Shown here: positions 27,258-36,760 of the stretch, piece by piece
Layout: every line of letters starts with the position of its first letter
How positions within the stretch are numbered: position 1 is the first letter of the stretch
Source: Bacteroidales bacterium
Lineage (GTDB): Bacteria > Bacteroidota > Bacteroidia > Bacteroidales > UBA932
Direction of reading: 5' to 3'
NCBI GenBank assembly: GCA_017504965.1
Contig: JAFVQD010000020.1
Location: forward strand, 62,001 to 126,000
Length of the DNA: 64,000 nucleotides
Made by a program: the position numbers and the translations under genes
Notes under the pieces: generated by a model
Databases searched by the model: none
What the model was told of the DNA's origin: nothing
The model's input: only the letters and a program-made list of their open reading frames with translations

Positions 27258-29228
27258 ATGAGATACACATTTCCATTTCTGTCTATATCTTTTATGATAT
27301 TTGCCCTTATAGGGTGTTCTGTCATTGAGAATGATGAACAAATTGTAAATACTGACCCAGCATTCCCCGAGTTCTATATCGGTGGTGATGACCTCGGCCA
27401 GAGTGATGCCGGTACCAAGGTGACAGGGGCTCTCGGTAGAGATGATTTCTTTACTTGGACATATAACGACAGGGTAGCCATATATCCCGGTGTGGATATC
27501 CAGGTAGAATATGTATATGAGGGAGAGACCGGTGCCACAAAGGGTGCCCTTAAAGCTATAGCCGGAGGCGATTATACCTTCGGTGGGGATCCTATAAATT
27601 ATTCTGTGGCGGTACTCCCGTACCAAAAGGATAGGATAAGCCTTAATGGCGATACACTCTATATGGATTTTCCTCAGGTTCAGACCTATTCTCCGGAGGG
27701 GTTAAGTGATGGACAGTTTTATATGGTAGATGTTGTAGACCGTGAGGAGAGAAATCTTTTTTTCAAGAATGTAGGTTCATACGTTGTCCTAACACTCAAT
27801 AACCCGTCAGAACTCGATCAGCCTGTAAGGGAGATCTCTATGAAGTCTGTGAGCGGTAAGCCTCTGTGGGGTAAATTCTATATAATTCTGGAAGAGAATA
27901 CAGATGATCCTATAGATTATACCGCGAAGTATTCTTCCGGTGGAAACTCTTCCATCAAACTTGATATGAGTGGTGAAGAGGGCGGTTATATAACCATCCC
28001 TCCGGGGGAGAGCAGAGATTTCTATTTCTTCATTCCATCTCAGGATTATACGGGTGACTATTCTAACAGTATTCAGTTCTCTATGAGATACCCAAATGGT
28101 CTGTCGTCGGTTTCTATGAATGGGGCATTGGTGGCCGAAAGGAATGGTATTTATTTTTATGAATTTGACTACGATCCCGTCTCTCCTCCAGAAGAGCCCG
28201 AAAGTTATGTCGAACAGCTGTTGCGCAGATATGATAAAGATAGGGATGGGGTCTTGAGTGATGAGGAGGCTGAGGCTGTCACCTATCTGTGGCTTCAAGA
28301 GATCGGGGATTTTGATCCTGCAGAACCTGGGTTCGAACTTGAAAGGTTCAGTAACATTACAGAATTGCAGTTATATGATGTTAAGTTTAAGTCAGAATCA
28401 CCGATATTGGATTTGTCACCTTTTGAGTCTCTTACATCTGTAGAATTGTTGTGGTATGTGGAAGGGTTGACACATCTCAAATTTAACAGTGCCTCTAATA
28501 GTGCCTTGACCTATCTGGAAATTAATGATAGTCCACAATTGACGTCAGTAGACTTCAGCCGTGCCAAGAATTTAGAATATATAGAAGTGGAGGGCACATC
28601 TATAGAGAATCCGGACTTTTCATACAATACGAAAGTGAAAGAATTCAAATATTCCCGCAACTATAAAACACTTAAGGTGGATCTGAGAGCGATGAAGGAA
28701 CTGGAAGAACTCGAATGCCGCTACAATGGTGATGCAATGTCTGAAATAAAACTGCCAAGATCCAAGGCTCTGCACAGTCTCGATTTAAGTGGCTTGAGTG
28801 AAGCCCTGCAAGGTGAACTTGACTTGTCTTATTATACAAATCTAAGAGGAGAAATAGGCTTATATAATAGTAAGCTTACAAATATTGTTCTACCGAAGCC
28901 GGATCACAACGACGATTTGAGTTTGGATGTTTCCAGCTCATCTATTCGTAAGCTGGATCTCTCTAACATAGCAGGTAATATCGTGTCTTTAAGAGCTAAT
29001 GGATGTCAGAATCTGGAAAGCATAAATCTCGAAGGGTGTAATGGATTGTCCAACATACGTGCGCAAAATAATCCCCTTCTGAAGAGTCTGGATATCACCG
29101 AATGTAGTGATTCTAATGTTACCCTTTATTTATACAGCTGTCCAAGCTGTGAGACCCTTACATTAAGAGAAGGACAATTAGGCTCTTGGAATGTGGATGA
29201 GCACATTGAGTGGATTTATGAGCAGTAA
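27258..29228 (+). CDS. Surface lipoprotein with leucine-rich-like repeats and an EF-hand-like loop (paralog B)
   Basis: A 656-residue lipoprotein (signal MRYTFPFLSISFMIFALIGC, lipid Cys20) with the same plan as paralog A: an N-terminal fimbrillin-like beta domain (to about 310), an EF-hand loop starting at Asp326 (DKDRDGVLSDEE), and C-terminal leucine-rich-like units ending HIEWIYEQ. The N-terminal halves share long identical runs in DNA and protein, while the repeat halves differ much more. This suggests a recent duplication with faster change in the repeats. A terminator follows. Function unknown; surface binding is likely. Confidence 0.78.
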   Translation: MRYTFPFLSISFMIFALIGCSVIENDEQIVNTDPAFPEFYIGGDDLGQSDAGTKVTGALGRDDFFTWTYNDRVAIYPGVDIQVEYVYEGETGATKGALKAIAGGDYTFGGDPINYSVAVLPYQKDRISLNGDTLYMDFPQVQTYSPEGLSDGQFYMVDVVDREERNLFFKNVGSYVVLTLNNPSELDQPVREISMKSVSGKPLWGKFYIILEENTDDPIDYTAKYSSGGNSSIKLDMSGEEGGYITIPPGESRDFYFFIPSQDYTGDYSNSIQFSMRYPNGLSSVSMNGALVAERNGIYFYEFDYDPVSPPEEPESYVEQLLRRYDKDRDGVLSDEEAEAVTYLWLQEIGDFDPAEPGFELERFSNITELQLYDVKFKSESPILDLSPFESLTSVELLWYVEGLTHLKFNSASNSALTYLEINDSPQLTSVDFSRAKNLEYIEVEGTSIENPDFSYNTKVKEFKYSRNYKTLKVDLRAMKELEELECRYNGDAMSEIKLPRSKALHSLDLSGLSEALQGELDLSYYTNLRGEIGLYNSKLTNIVLPKPDHNDDLSLDVSSSSIRKLDLSNIAGNIVSLRANGCQNLESINLEGCNGLSNIRAQNNPLLKSLDITECSDSNVTLYLYSCPSCETLTLREGQLGSWNVDEHIEWIYEQ

Positions 29229-29249
29229 TATTCAAATCTCATAAGTGTT

Positions 29250-29279
29250 AAAGCCTTCAGTTATACTGAGGGCTTTTTC
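29250..29279 (+). terminator. Terminator after paralog B
   Basis: AAAGCCTTCAG at 29250-29260 pairs with CTGAGGGCTTT at 29266-29276 (one wobble), loop TTATA, then T residues. It separates the plus-strand surface locus from the convergent metallopeptidase gene. Confidence 0.85.
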
Positions 29280-29292
29280 TTTGATGGTACGG

Positions 29293-29883
29293 TCAGGCGA
29301 TAGTGTATTTGACAAGTTCACGTTTGAGTTCTGTGCAGGGACAGAGTGTTGAGAGGAGCTTTTTGAATTCCGGTCCGTGGTTCATATGCCTGAGGTGGCA
29401 GAGTTCGTGCAGGATAACATAGTCGCGAAGATGCTCAGGGAGGAGGTGGAGTCTGATGTTCAGGTTAATGTTCCCCTTGGCAGAACAGGAACCCCAATTG
29501 GTCTTATTGTCCTTGAGGGTGATTTTCTTGTATAGTGGTGATCCGTCAGGGGCAGTGAATCCGTGCTGCAGGGCCAGCTCACGAGTGCGACTGCTCAGGG
29601 TGATGGTTGCCTCCTTTTTGAGCTGCATAAATGCAATGGGGTCCTCCGGAAGTGAGATGGGGGTGCGGAAAGCGGTGTGGTAGCGTCTTTCCTTGATAAT
29701 CTCTGTAACTCTGTACTCGGAATTTCTCAAAAAGAGTTCCCCAACGGCAAATGGAACATACCACGGCATAGTGACCCTTATGCCTCTGGTGTCACTGATT
29801 CTTATGGAGATGCGGCGTACACCCCTTCTTTTGATGAGGAGGACTTGACCGAATTCGGGATGCTCTATAGTTTTCGCTTTCAT
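29293..29883 (-). CDS. YgjP-like (DUF45, M48-type) metallopeptidase
   Basis: The 196-residue protein has the zinc-metallopeptidase motif HELCHLRHMNHGPEF with His159, Glu160 and His163, and further His169 near it, as in the YgjP/WLM-like DUF45 family. An upstream segment NWGSCSAKGNINLN is also typical. The protein is cytoplasmic, with no signal peptide. Members occur next to restriction systems in some genomes, but nothing of the kind is near here. The substrate is unknown. Confidence 0.85.
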   Translation of the reverse strand: MKAKTIEHPEFGQVLLIKRRGVRRISIRISDTRGIRVTMPWYVPFAVGELFLRNSEYRVTEIIKERRYHTAFRTPISLPEDPIAFMQLKKEATITLSSRTRELALQHGFTAPDGSPLYKKITLKDNKTNWGSCSAKGNINLNIRLHLLPEHLRDYVILHELCHLRHMNHGPEFKKLLSTLCPCTELKRELVKYTIA

Positions 29884-29917
29884 AGGGACAAAAATAGTGA
29901 TATTCGGCTAATCTTTT

Positions 29918-29947
29918 TTGGAGAATGAGTTTATTTGTCTATCTTTG
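29918..29947 (+). promoter_or_regulatory. rpsO promoter (Bacteroidetes -33/-7 type)
   Basis: TTG at 29918-29920 (in TTTTTTG) and TATCTTTG at 29940-29947 are 19 bases apart, a full match to the consensus. The ATG of rpsO is about 40 bases after the expected start of transcription. Confidence 0.8.
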
Positions 29948-29995
29948 CACTCCCAATTTTGGGACAAAACAATTTAAAATCAAACGCTTAAAGTT

Positions 29996-30271
29996 ATGGC
30001 AGAATATCTTGCAGCAGAAAAAAAGCAGGAGATTTTCGGACAATACGGGAAGTCTAATAAAGACACCGGCTCAGCTGAGAGTCAGATCGCTCTATTTTCC
30101 TACCGTATCGCTCACTTGACAGAGCACCTTCGTAGCAATAAAAAAGACTATGGCACACAGAGGGCTTTGCTTAGACTTGTTGGTAAAAGACGTCGTCTTC
30201 TTGACTACTTGAAGACTACCGACATCGAGAGATACAGGGCAATTGTGAAGGCACTTAACCTTCGTAAATAA
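29996..30271 (+). CDS. rpsO: 30S ribosomal protein S15
   Basis: A 91-residue primary-binding protein of the small ribosomal subunit. The conserved 16S contact segment DTGSAESQIALFSYRIAHLTEHL (in parts DTGSAESQ and ALFSYRIAHLTEHL) and the C-terminal GKRRRLLDYL are present. Length is normal. A strong promoter precedes it and a terminator follows; pnp comes next, the classical rpsO-pnp neighbourhood. Confidence 0.96.
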   Translation: MAEYLAAEKKQEIFGQYGKSNKDTGSAESQIALFSYRIAHLTEHLRSNKKDYGTQRALLRLVGKRRRLLDYLKTTDIERYRAIVKALNLRK

Positions 30272-30277
30272 TAAGGC

Positions 30278-30310
30278 GAGGCTGTCAATCATATACGACA
30301 GCCTCTTTTT
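30278..30310 (+). terminator. Terminator between rpsO and pnp
   Basis: GAGGCTGTC at 30278-30286 pairs perfectly with GACAGCCTC at 30297-30305 over a 10-base loop, followed by five T residues. Confidence 0.88.
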
Positions 30311-30349
30311 CTATCTATCGACATATTAGCGGAAAAAAATAATAATAAG

Positions 30350-32584
30350 ATGAATGTAGTAAAAAAGACCATCACATTGGGTGATGGAAGAATTGTAGAG
30401 ATCGAGACCGGTAGATTGGCCAAACAGGCTGCCGGTAGTGTCGTTCTCAAAGTCGGTGACACAATGTTGCTTGCGACAGTAACTTGTGCGAAAGATGCTA
30501 AAGAAGATGTGGACTTTATGCCTCTTTCAGTAGAATATAAAGAGAAATTTGCAGCTGCCGGCAGAATTCCTGGCGGGTTTATGAAGAGAGAGGGTAAAGC
30601 CTCTGATTCTGAGATCCTGGTAGCTCGCTTGATCGACAGGGCTTTGCGTCCTCTTTTCCCTGATAATTTCCACGCAGAGGTATTTGTAACAGTAAACCTT
30701 ATCTCTGCAGATAAAGAGACTATGCCTGATGCATTTGCAGGTCTTGCAGCATCGGCTGCACTGGCAGTGAGTGATATCCCATTCGGTGGCCCTATCTCAG
30801 AGGTGAGAGTGGCTCGTATAGACGGTCAGTTTGTAATTAACCCTACTTTCCAGGCACTTGAGAGGGCAGATCTGGATATTATGGTAGCAGCTACCTATGA
30901 GAACATTATGATGGTAGAGGGTGAGATGAAAGAGGTGACTGAGAAGGATATGCTTGATGCCATCAAATTTGCTCACGAAGAGATCAAGAAACATTGCGTA
31001 GCTCAGAAAGAGCTTATGGAAGAGGTGGGTAAAGTGAACAAGAGGGAGTATTGCCACGAAGAGGATGATGAGGATCTTCGCAATGCCCTTGTAAGCTACT
31101 GCTACGACAAATGTTATGCTATCGCCAAATCACAGCTTGGCAAACACGAGAGAGAGGATGCTTTCTCTGCACTTAAGGATGAGTTCATCGAGACTATCCC
31201 TGAGGAGGAGAGAGATGACAAGATGGTGATGATCAACAGATACTATGGTCAGGTAGAGAAAGAGTGTATGCGCCGTATGATCGTGGACGAAGGTGTTCGT
31301 CTTGATGGCCGTAATACCCGTCAGATCCGTCCTATCTGGTGTGAGACCAACTATCTTCCAGGTGCACACGGTTCTGCTATCTTTACCCGTGGTGAGACCC
31401 AGGCTTTGGCTACTGTAACACTTGGTACCAAACTTGATATGAAAGAGCTTGACGAAGTTTTGGTTCAGGAGACCCAGCAGTTTGTCCTTCACTATAACTT
31501 CCCTCCATTCTCTACAGGTGAGGCAAAACCTCAGAGAGGTATAGGCCGTCGTGAGATCGGTCACGGTAACCTGGCTTGGAGAGCTCTCAAACCTATGGTT
31601 CCAGTGGGAGACGAGAACCCTTATGCAGTACGTGTAGTGTCAGATATCCTGGAGTCAAACGGCTCTTCGTCTATGGCTACCGTATGTGCCGGTACTATGG
31701 CCCTTATGGATTCAGGTCTTAAGATCAAGAAACCTGTGGCAGGTATCGCTATGGGACTTATCTCAGACAAGAAGACCGGTAAATTCGTAGTTCTTTCAGA
31801 TATCCTTGGTGATGAGGACCACCTTGGCGATATGGACTTCAAGGTGACAGGTACCAAAGACGGTATCACCGCTACCCAGATGGATATCAAGGTGGACGGT
31901 CTTCCATACGAAGTTCTTGAGCAGGCTTTGGCTCAGGCAAAAGAGGGCCGTGAGCATATTATGGGTGAGATGATGAAGACCATCTCTGAGCCTCGTGAGG
32001 ACTTCAAACCAAATGTTCCTCGTCTTGTTCAGATCACTATCCCAGGTGAGTTCATCGGTGCTGTGATCGGTACCGGCGGTAAAGTTATCCAGGAGATCCA
32101 GAAAACTACCAACACCACTATCACTATCACTGAGGTAGAGGGTCAGGGTGTTATCGATATCTTCGGCGAGAACAAAGAGTGTATGGATGCTGCATTGGCA
32201 CGTATCAAAGCTATAACCACTGTTCCTGAGGTGGGTGAGACCTACCACGGTAAAGTGGTCTCAATCCTGGAGTTCGGCGCATTTGTGGAGATACTCCCTG
32301 GAAAAGAGGGGCTGCTTCACATCTCTGAGCTTGACTACAAGAAAGTGGAGAAAGTGGAGGATGTCCTAAATGTAGGTGATGAAGTGGATGTTAAACTTCT
32401 GGAGATCGATGCAAAATCGGGTAAGATGAGACTCTCTCGCAGAGCTCTTATGCCTGCACCGGAGGGTTGGGTAGAGCGTGAGCGCAAACCAAGACCTTCA
32501 GGCGATCGCGGTCCCCGCAAAGATGGTGACAGAGGTCACCGCAGAGAGGGTGGTCCAAAAAGAAAACCTGAGAATCACGAGTAG
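30350..32584 (+). CDS. pnp: Polyribonucleotide nucleotidyltransferase (PNPase)
   Basis: A 3'-to-5' phosphorolytic exoribonuclease of RNA decay. The 744-residue protein has two RNase PH domains (first with [12 protein letters not shown] near 80; second with [22 protein letters not shown] split around 385-405), a KH domain ([17 protein letters not shown] near 570), an S1 domain (about 625-690) and a basic, low-complexity tail ending KRKPENHE. All parts are intact. It starts 40 bases after the rpsO terminator; no separate clear promoter is visible, so readthrough may contribute. Confidence 0.96.
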   Translation: MNVVKKTITLGDGRIVEIETGRLAKQAAGSVVLKVGDTMLLATVTCAKDAKEDVDFMPLSVEYKEKFAAAGRIPGGFMKREGKASDSEILVARLIDRALRPLFPDNFHAEVFVTVNLISADKETMPDAFAGLAASAALAVSDIPFGGPISEVRVARIDGQFVINPTFQALERADLDIMVAATYENIMMVEGEMKEVTEKDMLDAIKFAHEEIKKHCVAQKELMEEVGKVNKREYCHEEDDEDLRNALVSYCYDKCYAIAKSQLGKHEREDAFSALKDEFIETIPEEERDDKMVMINRYYGQVEKECMRRMIVDEGVRLDGRNTRQIRPIWCETNYLPGAHGSAIFTRGETQALATVTLGTKLDMKELDEVLVQETQQFVLHYNFPPFSTGEAKPQRGIGRREIGHGNLAWRALKPMVPVGDENPYAVRVVSDILESNGSSSMATVCAGTMALMDSGLKIKKPVAGIAMGLISDKKTGKFVVLSDILGDEDHLGDMDFKVTGTKDGITATQMDIKVDGLPYEVLEQALAQAKEGREHIMGEMMKTISEPREDFKPNVPRLVQITIPGEFIGAVIGTGGKVIQEIQKTTNTTITITEVEGQGVIDIFGENKECMDAALARIKAITTVPEVGETYHGKVVSILEFGAFVEILPGKEGLLHISELDYKKVEKVEDVLNVGDEVDVKLLEIDAKSGKMRLSRRALMPAPEGWVERERKPRPSGDRGPRKDGDRGHRREGGPKRKPENHE

Positions 32585-32620
32585 GAAGATTCCCGAACGG
32601 AGTCGGAAATATGATAAAGT

Positions 32621-32656
32621 GGGGTGACTAAATTAATTAGTCGCCCCCTTTTTTTA
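32621..32656 (+). terminator. Terminator after pnp
   Basis: GGGGTGACTAA pairs with TTAGTCGCCCC (one wobble) and is followed by a C and at least eight T residues. Confidence 0.88.
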
Positions 32657-32671
32657 TTCGTCAGATATTGG

Positions 32672-32679
32672 TATCTTTG
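32672..32679 (+). promoter_or_regulatory. Candidate -7 element for the secreted-protein gene pair
   Basis: TATCTTTG matches the Bacteroidetes -7 box. The -33 position falls in the T run of the pnp terminator (no G), so this is a partial match. The ATG follows after 48 bases. Confidence 0.5.
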
Positions 32680-32727
32680 TTACCAAGCCAACAGGAAGAT
32701 ATTAAGAACACTTAACGCTATACTACA

Positions 32728-34212
32728 ATGAGAAAATTCTTCGCACTATTTGTATTTCTATGTGCAAGTCTCCATTTGTCAGCACAGAGCTCTCCAGAGA
32801 AAGCCCATTGGTTTGATGGGTACAATTACTATACATCATACAAACCGCAGGATGGTGTGTACCATTTTCAGGGAGAATCTGCCGATGGTAGGAACAGGTT
32901 CTCCTTCTATATCAAAAATACCATAGACGGGCCCCTGGTTAAAGAGGATGAGAACAATAAAGGTTTCCTCCCTTTCAGAGGGGGGAGCTACGACTCTATG
33001 GCCATATTAGATATGGTAGGAGGGGGCAAAGTCTTCACTATCTACGATTCAAATTTTTTCGATGACAATTTCAATGTAGTGTGGACCCTTGTGCAGACCA
33101 CTAAGAGTAAGGGGGACTGCCTCGCCTCTCAGCTTTGGCACACAGAGCAGCCTGTGGAATGGAATATGAAGAATATGATCACAAACCCTTACTACCTGGC
33201 TACCCTGTCGAAGACTCAGCTGAGAGCTGCTGAAGAGTCGCTGTACGGCAGGAATCGTTCAGATATAGAGGATCTTAATTACAAGCTTATCCTTACTGAA
33301 CTATGCATCCCCGATTATAGCCGATACAAGATCACCGATCTTGATTATATGATGAGTGAGAGTGACTACGATTTTAAGGTGGTCAGAGATGCCTATGAGT
33401 TTTTGACTGCCATACAGTCAGGAGCCAAAATAAAAGTAGCAGACAATGCTACCATCAACCTTACCGACGCCCTGAATATCAGTGAGAACTTCAGGACAAG
33501 CGACAGAAGATGGATTGGGGAGGCATATACCGATCTCACCAGGTTGTCAGAGCCTGCCGTGGTAAGCGAGTCTGTATTCAACGGCAGACAGCTCACTATC
33601 GTAAACTATGAAAACATAACCATAAAAGGTGGTGTCAACTCACGCATCGTAGTGGATCCTGCGTATGCTTTTGTTCTCAATTTCGTAAACTGCACCAATA
33701 TCACTATAGAGAATCTCACTATGGGACATACAGAGGAGGGGTATTGCACCGGAGGGGTGATAGGTCTGACAAACAGTTCGGCTATAACCATCAAGTCCTG
33801 CGATCTGTATGGTTGTGGAGCTTACGGCATAGTGTCCCAAGAGAGCCCATTCCTAATGGAAAAATCTATAATCAGAGACTGCTCATATGGGATAATGCAG
33901 CTTTATGGAGTAAGTTATGCAGAATTCAATGAGTGTGATTTCTTCCGAAACAGAGAATTCAGTATGGTGGAGATCGATGGAAACTCTTCAAATATCCAAT
34001 TCAATCACTGCCGATTTGCCCAAAACCAAGGTGTGCTTTTCGCTGTAGATACCGATGTAGAGGTACGCGCTTCAGAGATCCACCACCCGATTGCAGATGG
34101 ATTTGGGAGTGAGAACAACATACTTATAGATGAGTCGACCGGTGTCTTTGTGGACAATGAACCACTCGAAGATAGAGGTATAGGGCCCCAAAAAAGCAAT
34201 TCAGTGTACTAA
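32728..34212 (+). CDS. Secreted protein with right-handed beta-helix, unknown function
   Basis: A 494-residue protein with a signal peptide (MRKFFALFVFLCASLHLSA, cleavage before QS). The N-terminal part (about 25-240) has no named domain I recognise, but resembles the N terminus of the next gene product: both open with W-x-D/G-x-N/K-Y, and both have a YLATLSKTQL/YLSYFTKDEL segment. Residues about 285-465 show parallel beta-helix repeats with NCTNITIENLTMGH, SSAITIKSCDLYGCGAYGI and SIIRDCSYGIMQL, as in NosD/pectate-lyase-like folds. No catalytic residues of known lyases are apparent. A surface polysaccharide-binding or enzyme role is possible. Confidence 0.72.
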   Translation: MRKFFALFVFLCASLHLSAQSSPEKAHWFDGYNYYTSYKPQDGVYHFQGESADGRNRFSFYIKNTIDGPLVKEDENNKGFLPFRGGSYDSMAILDMVGGGKVFTIYDSNFFDDNFNVVWTLVQTTKSKGDCLASQLWHTEQPVEWNMKNMITNPYYLATLSKTQLRAAEESLYGRNRSDIEDLNYKLILTELCIPDYSRYKITDLDYMMSESDYDFKVVRDAYEFLTAIQSGAKIKVADNATINLTDALNISENFRTSDRRWIGEAYTDLTRLSEPAVVSESVFNGRQLTIVNYENITIKGGVNSRIVVDPAYAFVLNFVNCTNITIENLTMGHTEEGYCTGGVIGLTNSSAITIKSCDLYGCGAYGIVSQESPFLMEKSIIRDCSYGIMQLYGVSYAEFNECDFFRNREFSMVEIDGNSSNIQFNHCRFAQNQGVLFAVDTDVEVRASEIHHPIADGFGSENNILIDESTGVFVDNEPLEDRGIGPQKSNSVY

Positions 34213-34231
34213 CATTTAAAGTCCAAAGCGT

Positions 34232-35275
34232 ATGAAAAAGTTATTGATAATCACTATATCTGTCTTATTCTCAGTTATCTCTTACGCCCAGACCATCGAG
34301 GACGGATCAAAATGGTGGGATGGTAAAAATCTCTATAGGGCTTGCGTCTCAGATCCGAATGAGGCTTTCTTCGAATTGGTTAATGAGGAGGGTGACTACA
34401 AATTCTTTCTGAGTAAAATACCGGGTCTCGCAGGAACGTATACACTCGAGCCTTCCAATACCGCATACGAAGCCCCGTTCAGGGCCCAATACGGATGGCT
34501 TGTGAAATACACACGAGAAGAGGGGATGTATTTTCTCTCTGTAGGAAGTCCTGTAGGTGAGACTGTATGGGTACTGACCCTCACTCCGGATTACCTCCAC
34601 CACTGCCAGGGACAGCTCGCCGATGCTATCAGACAGCCTGTAGAGAGTATGGTTACAGATTACCTTATGAGCCCGGGCTACCTCTCATACTTCACTAAAG
34701 ACGAACTGAAAAATATGCTCAATCTGATCGATGCATCAGGGGTGAACAGTGTCATAACAAGAACCAATAAGGCCTCCATCAAGAGCGAACTAAAGGTGAC
34801 AGATAGTGAGCGGGCATATTTTTCTGAGTCTATGCCGCCAAAGGAGGAGAGCGAACAGCAGGAGCCGGAAACGCCTAATGAGAATTACCACGCCAGTGTG
34901 AAGGATTTCTATCAGAAGGTGGACGGACTTAATTACCTCCTCTCAAAAGGGTATCCGATGCCAATGCTTTATGGAGACTGGGAACCCGGAGAATTGACCT
35001 ATGTGGTGATGCCTAAATCTCCCACATACACCCTGGAGATATGGGAAACCTCTCTCGATGAAAATTATAATGTCGTCCCAAGTGGCAGCGCACCACTTTT
35101 CAGGGGAGAGCCTGGCAATGCACTATGCTTCAGTTATATCACCCCGGAAGGGATGCCATCACGCATAGTGGTGTGCAGGGAGGGGTTCAAGATAATATCG
35201 GCCTGGGTGCCCCAGTTCAGCGGTATGGATGGTTCTTTGGTAGCTACTCCGGAGTTTATTCTCAGCCACCCTTAA
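34232..35275 (+). CDS. Secreted protein of unknown function sharing its N-terminal domain with the upstream gene
   Basis: A 347-residue protein with a signal peptide (MKKLLIITISVLFSVISYA, cleavage before QT). The first about 190 residues parallel the upstream protein (KWWDGKNLYRA, VESMVTDYLMSPGYLSYF), followed by an acidic linker (EESEQQEPETPNE) and a separate C-terminal domain (about 225-345) in place of the beta-helix. The gene starts 19 bases after its neighbour, and they are probably co-transcribed. The stop codon overlaps the convergent radical SAM gene by 4 bases. I do not recognise either domain. Confidence 0.7.
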   Translation: MKKLLIITISVLFSVISYAQTIEDGSKWWDGKNLYRACVSDPNEAFFELVNEEGDYKFFLSKIPGLAGTYTLEPSNTAYEAPFRAQYGWLVKYTREEGMYFLSVGSPVGETVWVLTLTPDYLHHCQGQLADAIRQPVESMVTDYLMSPGYLSYFTKDELKNMLNLIDASGVNSVITRTNKASIKSELKVTDSERAYFSESMPPKEESEQQEPETPNENYHASVKDFYQKVDGLNYLLSKGYPMPMLYGDWEPGELTYVVMPKSPTYTLEIWETSLDENYNVVPSGSAPLFRGEPGNALCFSYITPEGMPSRIVVCREGFKIISAWVPQFSGMDGSLVATPEFILSHP

Positions 35276-36207
35276 TATAATCTCCCTTGCCAGGTGTCGC
35301 GCTCTTCGAGGCGGGTTTCAAGCATTCGGAGGAGTTCGACATTGCGGATAAGTCCCCAGGGTGTGGAGTTTACGAAGCGTGGAGGGACCTCTCCCACGAA
35401 GCGTTCGATGTAAAGGTCGGGGCGGAGGTGCTCCAGCAGGTCGATAAAGAAGTCGATATACCCTTCGAGTGGGAATGTGACGAAGTCTTCGGGTCTCTGG
35501 GCAAACTCTTTCTCCATTTTTGTCCCCTTGACTATCTGCAGCTGATGGAATTTGACGGAGTCGATAGGGAGGCTGTTTATCAGTGGAGCCATAGCCAGCA
35601 TCTCTTCGCGGCTTTCACCCGGAAGTCCCAGTATGAAGTGTGCCCCCTGATGGATTCCCCTCTCGGCGGTCTTCTTTACAGCCTCCTGTGCCTGAGCGAA
35701 GGTGTGGCCGCGGTTTATCCTCTCGAGGGTTTTGTCATAGCAGGACTCTATGCCGTATTCGATGATAACTACGTGTTTGCGGGCCAGTTCGGCCAGATAA
35801 TCAAGTTTCTCGTCATCCACGCAGTCGGGCCTGGTCCCGATGACTATCCCCTCCACTGCGGGGTGGGATAGAGCCTCTTCGTATAGCTCTTTCAGCTTGG
35901 GAAGAGGTGCGTATGTATTGGAATAGGGCTGGAAGTAGGCGAGGTATTTCTCGGTCTTGCGGTAGCGGTTCTTGTGGAATACGATACCCTCCTCTATCTG
36001 CCAGGCGATGCTCCTGTCGCTGGTGCTGTAGTTTGGGTGGAAGGCGAGATTGTCACAATAGGTGCACCCCCCTCTGGAGATGGTGCCGTCCCTATTGGGG
36101 CAAGTGAAGCCTGCATCGATAACGATTTTCTGTAACCGTTGGCCGAAGGTCTTCTTGAAATATCCTACGAAGGAGTTGTATCTGCTATTTGTCTGCTGCG
36201 GGTTCAT
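35272..36207 (-). CDS. TIGR01212 family radical SAM protein (YhcC-like)
   Basis: A 311-residue radical S-adenosylmethionine protein. The cluster motif is spaced as CPNRDGTISRGGCTYC, with the last two cysteines two residues apart and the first further upstream, as in the YhcC/TIGR01212 group rather than the usual CxxxCxxC. A barrel with GTRPDCVDDEKLDYL and IEYGIESCYDKTLERINRGH follows. The family is related to Elp3-like enzymes, and its reaction is unknown. It overlaps the upstream YhcH-like gene by 23 bases, so the two are likely co-transcribed. Confidence 0.87.
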   Translation of the reverse strand: MNPQQTNSRYNSFVGYFKKTFGQRLQKIVIDAGFTCPNRDGTISRGGCTYCDNLAFHPNYSTSDRSIAWQIEEGIVFHKNRYRKTEKYLAYFQPYSNTYAPLPKLKELYEEALSHPAVEGIVIGTRPDCVDDEKLDYLAELARKHVVIIEYGIESCYDKTLERINRGHTFAQAQEAVKKTAERGIHQGAHFILGLPGESREEMLAMAPLINSLPIDSVKFHQLQIVKGTKMEKEFAQRPEDFVTFPLEGYIDFFIDLLEHLRPDLYIERFVGEVPPRFVNSTPWGLIRNVELLRMLETRLEERDTWQGRLY

Positions 36208-36661
36208 TCAGAACTCTGATTTTGAATACAGCTTTTTTGATGGTTCCGGATCCGAGAAGGGGTGTGTGCCCGTCGGCAGGGAAGCACATAACGAAGTTCC
36301 CGGGGCTGCAGCTGACGAATATTTCGGGCATCTCGTCAAATAGGGCGATATCCTGAGCTTCATTGTACTGGGCCATCTGGAGATTGTCACATTTGGCTCT
36401 GTCTTTCCAGCCGATGGTCTCATCCCCTTCGAGGAGGATATGGATATCTATGAATGAATCGTGTACCTCCATCTGTGGGAGGGTGGCGATGTCTCTCCCT
36501 TCAGACTCTGAGATAGTGCACCATACATCATTCTCCACTATAGGGTGATTTCCCAGTTCAAGTGTGTGAAGGTCGTTCTTTCTGAGGAATTCATACACTT
36601 TGTCGAACCCTTTTTGGAACTCTTTATACCTCTCAAAACTTTTTATTGAATCTATTATCAT
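36185..36661 (-). CDS. YhcH/YjgK/YiaL family protein (DUF386)
   Basis: A 158-residue cupin-like protein of the family linked in other bacteria to sugar metabolism and sialic acid operons. It starts MIIDSIKSFERYKEF; an in-frame upstream start would add a 12-residue lysine-rich leader and is less likely. Motifs seen are EVHDSFIDIHILLEGDETIGW and the metal-binding CFPADGHTPLLG. No sugar genes are next to it, so its substrate is open. Its start region diverges from the NlpC/P60 gene. Confidence 0.83.
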   Translation of the reverse strand: MIIDSIKSFERYKEFQKGFDKVYEFLRKNDLHTLELGNHPIVENDVWCTISESEGRDIATLPQMEVHDSFIDIHILLEGDETIGWKDRAKCDNLQMAQYNEAQDIALFDEMPEIFVSCSPGNFVMCFPADGHTPLLGSGTIKKAVFKIRVLNEPAADK

Positions 36662-36684
36662 ACTTTTTTGTTCTTTTTGCTTCA

Positions 36685-36721
36685 CAAAAGTAGGCATTTT
36701 ATTAAAAAATAGATATTTTTG
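36685..36721. promoter_or_regulatory. Divergent promoter candidates between the DUF386 gene and the NlpC/P60 gene
   Basis: TATTTTTG at 36714-36721 (plus) and TACTTTTG at 36692-36685 (minus) both match the Bacteroidetes -7 box; -33 boxes are not clear in either direction. Confidence 0.45.
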
Positions 36722-36760
36722 TAGGATAAGAATAGTACTATATTTAAAAACAGTTTTTTT

